DNA of 5,911 nucleotides from JABEVB01 sp049965775. GTDB lineage: Bacteria > Planctomycetota > Phycisphaerae > WQYP01. The stretch lies in the NCBI GenBank assembly GCA_049965775.1, contig JBMFVX010000159.1, forward strand, positions 1 through 5,911. The letters run 5' to 3'. The position numbers and the translations under genes were made by a program. The notes under the pieces were generated by a model. It was not told the DNA's origin, searched no databases, and was given only the letters and a program-made list of their open reading frames with translations. Position 1 is the first letter of the stretch, and each line of letters opens with the position of its first letter. Shown piece by piece: positions 1 to 5,828 of the stretch.

Positions 1-120
1 ACACCCAGGAATCACTGAACCCGCACGTTCGCCCACCCGTCCGCTCGCACCGAACTGCTGAGCCATAGACTGCTGCGTCACGGCTTGCCCAGCCCAACCG
101 CCGCCCCGCGCCCGCAAATA
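1..120. other. Unassigned GC-rich left edge, possible junction
   Basis: No plus-strand gene can be supported here. The three plus frames are stopped at 16-18, 59-61 and 66-68, and the codons between 62 and about 118 read as an unconvincing Cys/Pro/Arg-rich string unlike the protein that follows. On the minus strand one frame is open from 129 to the window edge (43 codons, running leftward) and reads like ordinary protein, rich in Gly, Ala and Gln, with a possible ATG at 66-64 but no ribosome binding site. In GC-rich DNA an open frame of this size can occur by chance. The stretch could be the flank of a damaged gene, an inversion junction, or a misassembled contig end. Confidence 0.3.
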
Positions 121-427
121 TGCTAAAAGCTATTCGGCAGAGCTGACCTACGATGCGTTTGCTTCCAGCACGCTGGGCACCATCGGCACCGATGAGATTA
201 TTAACCATTCGACGACGACGCCCAACACGTTCCTGCTTAGCGATTTCAGCTTGGCCGATCCGTACCTCACCATCACGGCCAACGACCAGAAGGGCTTGGA
301 CAAATCCATCCTGCTTTCGACGTTGAGCGTCAGCACCAATAATGCCGCGCCAGAGCCGGCCACGCTGGGCATGCTGGCGATTGGCGGCGCAGGCCTGCTG
401 CTGGGTCGCCGCCGCAAGAGCGCCTGA
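62..427 (+). CDS. PEP-CTERM sorting-domain protein, 3' part only (start missing)
   Basis: This is the C-terminal part of an exported protein carrying a PEP-CTERM anchor. The open frame gives 121 residues. From about residue 20 it reads as a plausible Ser/Thr-rich extracellular domain. It ends with the tripartite signal: PEP at 97-99, a hydrophobic Gly/Leu/Ala segment at about 101-115, then a basic RRRK cluster at 116-119. In this family the tail is recognised and cleaved by an exosortase at the cell envelope. The frame closes with tandem stops TGA-TAG (425-430) and is followed by an intrinsic terminator. The 5' end is wrong for an intact gene: an in-frame stop lies at 59-61, the only in-frame starts are TTG at 251 and ATG at 371, neither with a Shine-Dalgarno site, and codons before about 118 look noncoding. 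The gene is therefore truncated, frameshifted or chimeric at about 105-123. The ligand or function of the extracellular part is not recognisable. The PEP-CTERM call is firm; the gene boundaries are not. Confidence 0.7.
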   Translation, partial: AIDCCVTACPAQPPPRARKYAKSYSAELTYDAFASSTLGTIGTDEIINHSTTTPNTFLLSDFSLADPYLTITANDQKGLDKSILLSTLSVSTNNAAPEPATLGMLAIGGAGLLLGRRRKSA

Positions 428-477
428 TAGCGGTAACAACATCAAACTCCTTCTCCTCCAATAACCTCCCAACACCC

Positions 478-518
478 GGGGCGACACGCGCAAGGCGCGT
501 CGCCCCTTTTTTATTTTT
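478..518 (+). terminator. Rho-independent terminator of the PEP-CTERM gene
   Basis: A GC-rich hairpin begins 50 nt after the stop codon. GGGGCGAC (478-485) and GCGC (488-491) pair with GCGC (495-498) and GTCGCCCC (499-506). There is a 2-nt AC bulge on the 5' arm and an AAG loop. TTTTTTATTTTT (507-518) follows at once. The T tract lies only on the plus-strand exit side, and no T run follows the hairpin on the other strand, so it should not terminate the converging transporter operon. Confidence 0.9.
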
Positions 519-548
519 GTATTGCAGATGAGTGAAACACAGGACATT

Positions 549-576
549 ATCAACCGCCGATGTGAATCGGGTTGAT
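549..576. repeat. Inverted repeat / hairpin in the convergent intergenic gap
   Basis: ATCAACC (549-555) and CGAT (558-561) pair with ATCG (566-569) and GGTTGAT (570-576). This gives 11 base pairs with a GC bulge at 556-557. Read on the plus strand the loop is GTGA, which fits the GNRA tetraloop pattern; on the minus strand it is TCAC. No T run follows on either strand. The hairpin lies about 110 nt beyond the stop codon of the last transporter gene, so a 3'-end mRNA stem for that operon is the simplest reading. The rest of 519-687 holds no gene or other element I can support. Confidence 0.55.
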
Positions 577-687
577 TGCATAAATGTGTTGAGGGTTGGC
601 GTAGCGGCCAGGGCGGTGGCGATATGCCGCTGGTGCGCCGTGCCTCTGATCGCGGACGTTGCTCTGCCCGGTCATAGTGATCATGCG

Positions 688-1668
688 TCATTTCTGCCAG
701 GCCACGCCCAGACAGCGCGGGCCGGGGGCGGATCGCGATAAAATTGCCAGAGCGACAAGAGCCACCACATACGGCAGCATCTGGAATAATTCGAAGGGTA
801 GACTGGCCAATGCGTGCATAATGGCACTGTGTTGCGTGTAGCGCAGGGTTTGCAATGATTGCTGCAGGCTATTGACCGCTCCAAAGAGCAGACAGCCGGC
901 CACAAGCCCCCAAACACGCCAGCGGCCAAAAATGACCAGAGCCAGGACGACAAAGCCCTGGCCGCCGGTCATGTCGCTCGCGAAGGTGTGTGTTCGCATG
1001 ATGCTCAGGTAGGCTCCGGCCGCGCCGGCACAGGCTCCGGCCAGCAGCAGCACCCCAAAACGCCAGCGCTTGACGCCTACGCCGGCGGCTTCGCACGCTT
1101 CCGGTGAGTCGCCCAGCGCCCGCAGGATCACCCCGGCCCGCGTATAGCGCAATGCAATGGCAGCCAATGTTGCCAGCAGTAAAGCGGCATAAAAAAGCCC
1201 ATACTGGTGCAACAGCACCGGGCCAAAGTACGGAATGTGATCCGCCCAGGCAAATGAAAAAGCTGCAAAGCCGGCCCCCCGCGGCAGGCTGGTGGGAAGG
1301 TTGGCGTTTGCGCGTGCGTTTTGAAAAAGCATCCAGGCGGAGCCACTGACACCCACGGCCAGCAGGTTCATCGCCGCTCCGGCGACAATCTGGTCGGCAC
1401 GGCCAATAACGGTTACCAATGCAAATAGACTTCCGGCGATTAATCCGGCGGCAATGGCTGCGAGCAGGCCCAGTGCGCCGCTGCCGGTCGTTGCCGCAGC
1501 CAAGTACGCGCAAATGCAGCCGAGCAACATCACTCCCTCAATGCCGATGTTAATAACCCCGGCGGTTTCGGCCAGAAGCTCGCCTGTTCCAGCCAAAATC
1601 ATAGGCACTGCGGCCAGCACCGCCTGCCGCGAGATAAAAGTGAACAGCGATACATGAGCGGTGCTCAT
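688..1668 (-). CDS. ABC nucleoside transporter permease 2 (NupC/YufQ-type)
   Basis: This is an inner-membrane permease of 326 residues, the usual size for the second permease of BMP-type purine-nucleoside importers in the BPD_transp_2 (RbsC/LivH-like) family. It is mostly hydrophobic helices. The family landmark AETAGVINIGIEGVMLLG is at 33-50, where the NIGIEG core contributes to the conserved early loop. An RALGDSPEACEAAGV segment at 183-197 is the likely cytoplasmic coupling region that contacts the ATPase. TGGQGFVVLALVIFGRW is at 234-250 and an FQMLPYVVALVALAI helix at 295-309. It would pair with the other permease (gene ending at 1691) to form the channel. The ATG at 1668 has AGGA four bases upstream (1676-1673), and the gap from the preceding gene is only 22 nt, so it is the last gene of the operon. 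Substrate is inferred from family and gene order; other purine-like solutes are possible. Confidence 0.92.
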   Translation of the reverse strand: MSTAHVSLFTFISRQAVLAAVPMILAGTGELLAETAGVINIGIEGVMLLGCICAYLAAATTGSGALGLLAAIAAGLIAGSLFALVTVIGRADQIVAGAAMNLLAVGVSGSAWMLFQNARANANLPTSLPRGAGFAAFSFAWADHIPYFGPVLLHQYGLFYAALLLATLAAIALRYTRAGVILRALGDSPEACEAAGVGVKRWRFGVLLLAGACAGAAGAYLSIMRTHTFASDMTGGQGFVVLALVIFGRWRVWGLVAGCLLFGAVNSLQQSLQTLRYTQHSAIMHALASLPFELFQMLPYVVALVALAILSRSAPGPRCLGVAWQK

Positions 1669-1690
1669 ACGGTCCTTAATATTCCTGTGC

Positions 1691-2860
1691 CTAATCGCCT
1701 TGCCGCTGCTTTAACCGACGCCGCGCGGCCCAGCCAGCCAGCAGCAGCGTAACCAAAATAACGATAGCTTTAACGACATCCGCCATATTGTGGGGCAACT
1801 CCAGCGAGCTTTCTTCAACAACCTGCGAGCCGGTGTCCAGGGCTCCAAAAAAGAGTGCCGCAGCCGCAATGCCCAGCGGATCCAGCCAGCCCAGCAACGC
1901 CACGGCAATCCCCGCGTAGCCATAGTTGCCAAAAGAACTGGTCATAAAATGCGCAATGCCGAGCACTTGAAAGGCCCCGGCCAAGCCGGCCAATGCCCCG
2001 CTGATAAGCATCACCTCTGCACGTCGGCGGCCAATCGCCATGCCGGCCAGTGCCGCGGCTTGCGGATTGGCTCCAGCAATGAGCATCTCAAAGCCGAAGG
2101 TGGTGCGACGCAGCACGAACCATGCAATGACTGCCAGCCCAAATGCGATGGGCACGCCCAAGTGCAAATTGGTGTACTTTATAAGAACAGGCAGCCACAA
2201 GCCCGGGCCGAGTTCGGCGCTTTGCGGTGCGGATGTGCCTTTGGCCTGCAGCACGCCGTGCAGCAGGGCGGTTGTCAGGTACGCAGCCACAAAGTTGAGC
2301 AAAATGGTCGAGAGCACAATAGGTACGCCGCGGTAGCGCTCCAGCGCCCAGGCGACACCGGCCCACAACGCACCGGCTGTGATGCCGGCAACGATGGATA
2401 GTAAAATGATGGCTGGCGGCGGCAGGGGCGGTGCAAAGCGTGTGGCAATGGCAACACTCGCTACTGCGCCAAGCAGGTACTGGCCCTGGGCTCCAATATT
2501 GAGTACGCCGCTTTTGAAGGCCACACCAACGGCCAACCCGGTAAGCAGCAGAGGACAGGCGCTGGCCAAACTCGCGGCTATCTGTATGTGATTGCCCACG
2601 GCTCCGTGCACCCATCGGCGCACCAGGCCCCAGGCGGGGTATCCGAGTAAGCTTAGCCCGCCCACCACCAATGTCAGCGCCAGCATGCTTGCCAATATCG
2701 GGATCATAGCGTTAAACCACACACGAGGCGGGCGTGGAATGGGATGCTCCGCCGCGGACGAAGCTGATGAAGAAGCGTCACCCATAGCAAACCCATCGGG
2801 CTTCCGCGGCGAACTATCGCCAAGATTAATCCGAGGCGGTGTTGATGGAGGCTGCGTCAT
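1691..2860 (-). CDS. ABC nucleoside transporter permease 1 (NupB/YufP-type)
   Basis: This is the first permease of the BMP-family importer, with 389 residues in the BPD_transp_2 fold. Residues 1-46 are a Pro/Ser-rich hydrophilic leader, presumably cytoplasmic. A membrane region of about eight to ten hydrophobic segments follows. Family landmarks are FKSGVLNIGAQGQYLLG (115-131), VPIVLSTILLNFVA (179-192), GANPQAAALAGM (263-274, the likely coupling loop to the ATPase), ISGALAGLAGAF (286-297) and GNYGYAGIAVALLG (311-324). Its ATG shares its A with the TAA stop of the ATPase gene (TAATG at 2862-2858), indicating translational coupling. GGAG lies ten bases upstream (2874-2871). An internal ATG at codon 26 (2785) would remove part of the leader but lacks a ribosome binding site, so I keep 2860. 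It differs from the second permease and would form a heterodimer with it. Confidence 0.92.
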   Translation of the reverse strand: MTQPPSTPPRINLGDSSPRKPDGFAMGDASSSASSAAEHPIPRPPRVWFNAMIPILASMLALTLVVGGLSLLGYPAWGLVRRWVHGAVGNHIQIAASLASACPLLLTGLAVGVAFKSGVLNIGAQGQYLLGAVASVAIATRFAPPLPPPAIILLSIVAGITAGALWAGVAWALERYRGVPIVLSTILLNFVAAYLTTALLHGVLQAKGTSAPQSAELGPGLWLPVLIKYTNLHLGVPIAFGLAVIAWFVLRRTTFGFEMLIAGANPQAAALAGMAIGRRRAEVMLISGALAGLAGAFQVLGIAHFMTSSFGNYGYAGIAVALLGWLDPLGIAAAALFFGALDTGSQVVEESSLELPHNMADVVKAIVILVTLLLAGWAARRRLKQRQGD

Positions 2861-4386
2861 TAAGGCTTTGCTCCAATCATCATACGGCCAATATCTTCAC
2901 GCGAGCAATGCGGCCAGGACGTTGCAGAGAGTTTACCCTCGTAAAGCACCATGACACGATCGCTGATGGCCAAAAGCTCATCAAGGTCGCTGTTAATAAG
3001 CATAACACCGGCCCCCGCCTGTCTGGCCTGTACCAATTGATCAAAAACAAATGTGGTGGCTTGTACGTCCAAACCGCGGGTTGGGTTGAACGCCACAATT
3101 ACCTGATGTTTGCGGCCGACTTCTCGGGCCAGCACAACCTTCTGCTGATTGCCGCCCGATAGCTGCCATACCGGTCCACCTACATCCTGGCTGCGAACAT
3201 TAAACCGCCGCAGAAGGTTGTCGGCGTGTGTGCGCCAGCGGCGGGGGCGTATCCAATGGTGGGGCGATATGTCCGTATCGTCGTAACCTTTGAGCAGCAA
3301 ATTGGTCAAAACAGACAGCGACATGGCCAAGCCCCAGGCCTGACGGTCGTCTGGTATGGCAGCGAATTGTCTGGCCCAAAGATGGCGCGGCATCTGGTTT
3401 TGTAAAATACCATTGAGGGTAATGTCGCCGGCCGCAGGCAGCCGCAGAGCCAAAAGCGCCGCAAAGAGCTCGCCTTGGCCATTGCCATCAACGCCGGCAA
3501 TGCCCAGGATTTCGCTGGCGTGCAAATCGAATGAAATATCGGTTAAAAGGTCTTGCGCTCCGGTACGATCAGCCACGCGCACCTTTGCGGCGCGCAATCG
3601 CACCGGGCCGCGGTTGGGTGGGCTGGGCCGCTCAACAACTCCCACGTCGCTGCCCATCATGTATTGGGTGATGGTGTGATGGTCAATCGCAGCGGCACCA
3701 TCGAAAACGAGCCGACCTTTTTGCAGGATACTGAGCTTTTGGCATACTTGCGTTACTTCAGCCAGTTTGTGGCTGATAAAAACCACAGCCATGTTCTGCT
3801 TGGCCAATACCTGCATAGACTGCAGCAGAGCCTGCACTTCCTGTGGTGCGAGCACAGCGGTTGGCTCATCAAGTATGAGCATTCGGCCGCCGGTGCACAG
3901 CGCCTTGATGATTTCGACACGCTGCTGCTGGCCCACATCCAACTGTTCGACTTTGGCATCAAGCTTCAACTTCCAGCCCATGCGATCGCAACTCTCGCCG
4001 ATCAGCTTGGCGACATGGCGACGTTTTAAAAACCCGGGCCCGCGCTGCACAGCCAGCGCAATATTTTCCAGAATGGTAAGCTGCGGCGAAAGCATAAAGT
4101 GTTGATGCACCATGCCAATGCCCAGCCTTGCTGCCGCCCGCGGCGAGGCAATGCGCACCGGTTTGCCGTGTATATATAAAGCGCCGCTGTCGGGCTGCAG
4201 CAAGCCGAATAGTATGTTCATGAGGGTAGATTTACCGGCGCCATTGGCGCCCAGCACACCGTGCACCACGCCCGCGTTTATCTCCATCGAAACATCATGC
4301 AGTGCTTGGACCGTTCCAAACCGTTTGCCAATGCCGGTGAGTTGCAACAAGGGCGAGGATAAAGTCTTGGTGGGCGGTAGTGGCAT
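2860..4386 (-). CDS. ABC nucleoside transporter ATPase, tandem NBDs (NupA/YufO-type)
   Basis: This is the cytoplasmic ATPase that powers the importer, 508 residues with two fused nucleotide-binding domains in the RbsA-like layout. NBD1 has Walker A GANGAGKST (46-54), Q-loop MVHQHFMLSP (92-101), signature LDVGQQQR (149-156), Walker B MLILDEPT (169-176) and switch His in FISHKL (H206). NBD2 has a degenerate Walker A, GVDGNGQGE (298-306), without the Lys, a canonical signature LSGGNQQK (409-416), a Walker B region AFNPTRGLD (432-440) without the usual Asp-Glu, and Asp at the switch position (SDLDE, 466-470). Degeneracy of NBD2 is normal for this family. The frame stays open to 4485, but that start lies inside the binding-protein gene. 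ATG 4386 gives the family length and leaves a 55-nt gap. It has no obvious Shine-Dalgarno site. The stop overlaps the next start by one base. Confidence 0.93.
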   Translation of the reverse strand: MPLPPTKTLSSPLLQLTGIGKRFGTVQALHDVSMEINAGVVHGVLGANGAGKSTLMNILFGLLQPDSGALYIHGKPVRIASPRAAARLGIGMVHQHFMLSPQLTILENIALAVQRGPGFLKRRHVAKLIGESCDRMGWKLKLDAKVEQLDVGQQQRVEIIKALCTGGRMLILDEPTAVLAPQEVQALLQSMQVLAKQNMAVVFISHKLAEVTQVCQKLSILQKGRLVFDGAAAIDHHTITQYMMGSDVGVVERPSPPNRGPVRLRAAKVRVADRTGAQDLLTDISFDLHASEILGIAGVDGNGQGELFAALLALRLPAAGDITLNGILQNQMPRHLWARQFAAIPDDRQAWGLAMSLSVLTNLLLKGYDDTDISPHHWIRPRRWRTHADNLLRRFNVRSQDVGGPVWQLSGGNQQKVVLAREVGRKHQVIVAFNPTRGLDVQATTFVFDQLVQARQAGAGVMLINSDLDELLAISDRVMVLYEGKLSATSWPHCSREDIGRMMIGAKP

Positions 4387-4441
4387 AGGTGCATTATCAC
4401 ACGGATAAAACCATAACGGAATCGTCCGCAGGCAGCTGTGA

Positions 4442-5491
4442 CTATCTGGGAGAAATGGTGATTTTGCCCGCTCGTAGTTGCGCACCGGCCTTTTCTACGG
4501 CCTTGAGCATGGCGGGCGTTATGACCGTGCCGATAAGCTTACGATGCACCATCACCACACATACGTTGTTGGCAAGGCCTTCGCGATGCACGCCTGCCAC
4601 AAACTTATGATGTTGTACGCTTTTGGCCAGAGTCTCAAAGGCTCGGTCGAGCCGTATAACAGCGCTCGCCAGCGTATATCGGGAAGCGGCCGGGTTATGG
4701 TTTTGATCGCTGTTGCAGCCGAAAACCCAAACCTGATGGCCGGCGCGATTGGCCGCAGCGACGGCCTCAAACACGCCCGGGCTTGCCGCATCTACATTTT
4801 GATAGATGACATCAATGCCCTGCTGAATAAACGCTTCAGCCTGGCTTTTGGACAGCGCCGGTTGATCCCAACTGGTATAAGCCTGTGCCACCTTGATATG
4901 CGAGTTGACGCTGCGAGCGCCGGCAACAAAGCCGCGGTAGCAGGCCGTTACCGATGGTATGGCTTCACCCCCGATAAAACCAAGTTTTCCGGTCTTGCTT
5001 TTTAAGGCGGCCAATACGCCAAGCTGATAGGATGCACCCGATAATTCAAAATCAAGCGTTGCAATGCCCGGTGCAGCCACATCCGCTCCGCATACGGCAA
5101 AATGTGTATGCTTGGACATGCCCGCGGTTTCGCGCGCGGGCACCAAAAACTCATACCCATGGCCAATAACAAGGTTGTACCCTTGGCTTACATAATCGCG
5201 CATGACATCCACGGCCCGCACGGGCGAAACGTGATCTACCGTGGATATGTGCGCGTGCAGATCTTTTTTGAGCTTAAGCATGGCTACCTTGCCGGCCTGA
5301 TTCCAACCGCCATCGGTAAACGACCCGGAGGATATCAGCGCAATTTTAAGCGGTGCAGCAAAGGCGACTAAACCGCCGATGGATAGTGTCGCCAAAAGCA
5401 GTGCAAAAAGGGGTGCAGGGTAGTGCACCCGTGAGCCTCGTGATATAAGGAGATTGGCCATCCACTTGCGCAAACACGAGGTTGGTCGCAT
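4442..5491 (-). CDS. BMP-family nucleoside-binding protein (PnrA/BmpA-like)
   Basis: This is the periplasmic substrate-binding protein of the importer, 349 residues from the chosen start. Residues 1-45 form a long signal peptide: basic n-region, hydrophobic core at about 28-45, and a likely AFA|A cleavage after 45. There is no lipobox Cys, so the mature protein should be soluble in the periplasm. The mature domain opens with LKIALISSG and the family motif TDGGWNQAG (59-67). It continues with VIGHGYEF (108-115), the SYQLGVLAA segment (154-162), GKLGFIGG (168-175), DVIYQNVDAASPGV (227-240) and FGCNSDQN (257-264), which matches the usual GxDSDQ element of BMP proteins. Known members bind purine nucleosides. 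ATG 5491 is preferred because GGAG lies five bases upstream and a promoter-like element is correctly placed. A GTG at 5539 would lie within that promoter, and an ATG at 5461 lacks a ribosome binding site. The exact ligand is not readable from sequence. Confidence 0.92.
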   Translation of the reverse strand: MRPTSCLRKWMANLLISRGSRVHYPAPLFALLLATLSIGGLVAFAAPLKIALISSGSFTDGGWNQAGKVAMLKLKKDLHAHISTVDHVSPVRAVDVMRDYVSQGYNLVIGHGYEFLVPARETAGMSKHTHFAVCGADVAAPGIATLDFELSGASYQLGVLAALKSKTGKLGFIGGEAIPSVTACYRGFVAGARSVNSHIKVAQAYTSWDQPALSKSQAEAFIQQGIDVIYQNVDAASPGVFEAVAAANRAGHQVWVFGCNSDQNHNPAASRYTLASAVIRLDRAFETLAKSVQHHKFVAGVHREGLANNVCVVMVHRKLIGTVITPAMLKAVEKAGAQLRAGKITISPR

Positions 5492-5496
5492 ACACA

Positions 5497-5500
5497 CTCC
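5497..5500 (-). promoter_or_regulatory. Ribosome binding site GGAG deciding the BMP gene start
   Basis: On the minus strand GGAG at 5500-5497 sits five bases before ATG 5491 (GGAG-TGTGT-ATG). Neither other in-frame start (GTG 5539, ATG 5461) has an equivalent site, so this motif fixes the start of the binding-protein gene. Confidence 0.7.
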
Positions 5501-5520
5501 AGAAAAACAGGCGATTGTCA

Positions 5521-5543
5521 CATTGTGGATATTATTCACAATG
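5521..5543. promoter_or_regulatory. 23-bp dyad, probable operator of the transporter operon
   Basis: CATTGTG (5521-5527) is matched by CACAATG (5537-5543) around a 9-bp centre that is itself nearly symmetric. In all, 10 of 11 base pairs are symmetric about 5532; only the 5528/5536 pair mismatches. The dyad covers the predicted -10 hexamer and the likely transcription start of the operon, the classic place for a repressor. It resembles TGTGA/TCACA-type sites, but its spacing is one base longer than a CRP site, so CRP is unlikely. No regulator gene is visible in the window. Confidence 0.55.
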
Positions 5544-5558
5544 CTTCAAAAAATCCAA
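5530..5558 (-). promoter_or_regulatory. Sigma70-like promoter of the transporter operon
   Basis: On the minus strand a -35 element TTGGAT (5558-5553) is followed after 17 bases by ATAATA (5535-5530). Transcription would start near 5523, leaving a leader of about 32 nt that contains the GGAG site and leads into ATG 5491. The agreement of promoter spacing, leader length and ribosome binding site supports both the promoter and the start choice. The assignment rests on consensus matching only. Confidence 0.5.
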
Positions 5559-5618
5559 ATCATCTCGGGCAGGCGCATTGTAAGGGCGCGGCAATTTCTC
5601 CGGGCGGCTCCGGGGGCG

Positions 5619-5636
5619 TCCCGAATGCATTCGGGA
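5619..5636. repeat. 18-bp perfect palindrome with GGGG/CCCC flanks
   Basis: TCCCGAATGCATTCGGGA is identical to its own reverse complement. It is flanked by GGGG (5613-5616) and CCCC (5638-5641), so the symmetry extends outward with a small asymmetric interruption (CG against T). No convincing T run follows on either strand; the plus strand has only TTTT at 5648-5651, so it is a poor terminator. A binding site for a dimeric regulator between the two divergent promoters, or a boundary hairpin, are the main options. Confidence 0.6.
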
Positions 5637-5758
5637 TCCCCACCCGCTTTTATCCAGAAAACAGCGTTGCCCTAGCCGCGATTGGGCCATGTTGTGCAAA
5701 GTTTTTAAGCCCGCCCGGAAAATTACCACAGCCCGCAGGCCGCGCTGCCCCCATCCAA

Positions 5759-5787
5759 TTGCCCGCTCACCGAGCACGGGCTATCAT
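5759..5787 (+). promoter_or_regulatory. Predicted sigma70-like promoter of hsdM
   Basis: TTGCCC (5759-5764) and TATCAT (5782-5787) are separated by 17 bases. This would place the start of transcription near 5794, about 35 nt before the ATG of hsdM. The spacer is almost filled by an imperfect hairpin: GCCC-GCTC (5761-5768), loop ACC, then GAGC (5772-5775) and GGGC (5778-5781) with an AC bulge. That symmetry could be an operator. The call rests on consensus matching only. Confidence 0.4.
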
Positions 5788-5828
5788 CCTGCTTGGCATA
5801 GATGCCCATTTTGCTTCAAGGAGTATGC

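Larger units (their letters stand above)
5492..5828. other. Divergent intergenic regulatory region (bmp operon / hsdM)
   Basis: This 337-bp gap separates the leftward transporter operon from the rightward hsdM gene. It holds the operon promoter and its overlapping dyad (5521-5558), a pair of CTCCGGG direct repeats ten bases apart (5598-5604 and 5608-5614), an 18-bp palindrome (5619-5636) and an hsdM promoter-like element (5759-5787). The open frames crossing it have no ribosome binding site or recognisable protein sequence, so I regard it as noncoding. Nothing identifiable is seen in 5652-5758. Confidence 0.7.

Noticed and set aside
532..841. Small plus-strand open frames between the terminator and the permease 3' end
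   Set aside because: No ribosome binding sites or promoters, largely antisense to permease 2, and no recognisable protein features.
869..1513. Long minus-strand open frame of 214 codons inside permease 2
   Set aside because: It lies wholly within the permease gene in another frame, is rich in Arg, Cys and Gly, and has no family features. It is a shadow produced by GC-rich codon use.
1790..2401. Plus-strand open frame of 203 codons opposite permease 1
   Set aside because: It is antisense to a clear permease with conserved motifs. Its composition (Gln, His, Arg, Cys) is that of a reverse-strand shadow, and it has no ribosome binding site.
4387..4485. 33-residue upstream extension of the ATPase to ATG 4485
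   Set aside because: It overlaps the binding-protein C-terminus, does not resemble the family, and would exceed the normal length. ATG 4386 fits better.
5492..5539. GTG start at 5539 for the binding protein
   Set aside because: It falls inside the predicted promoter and dyad, has no ribosome binding site, and adds residues unlike a signal peptide.
5521..5543. CRP/FNR-family binding site
   Set aside because: The TGTG and CACA halves are separated by nine bases rather than the eight of a CRP site, and the centre is odd-symmetric.
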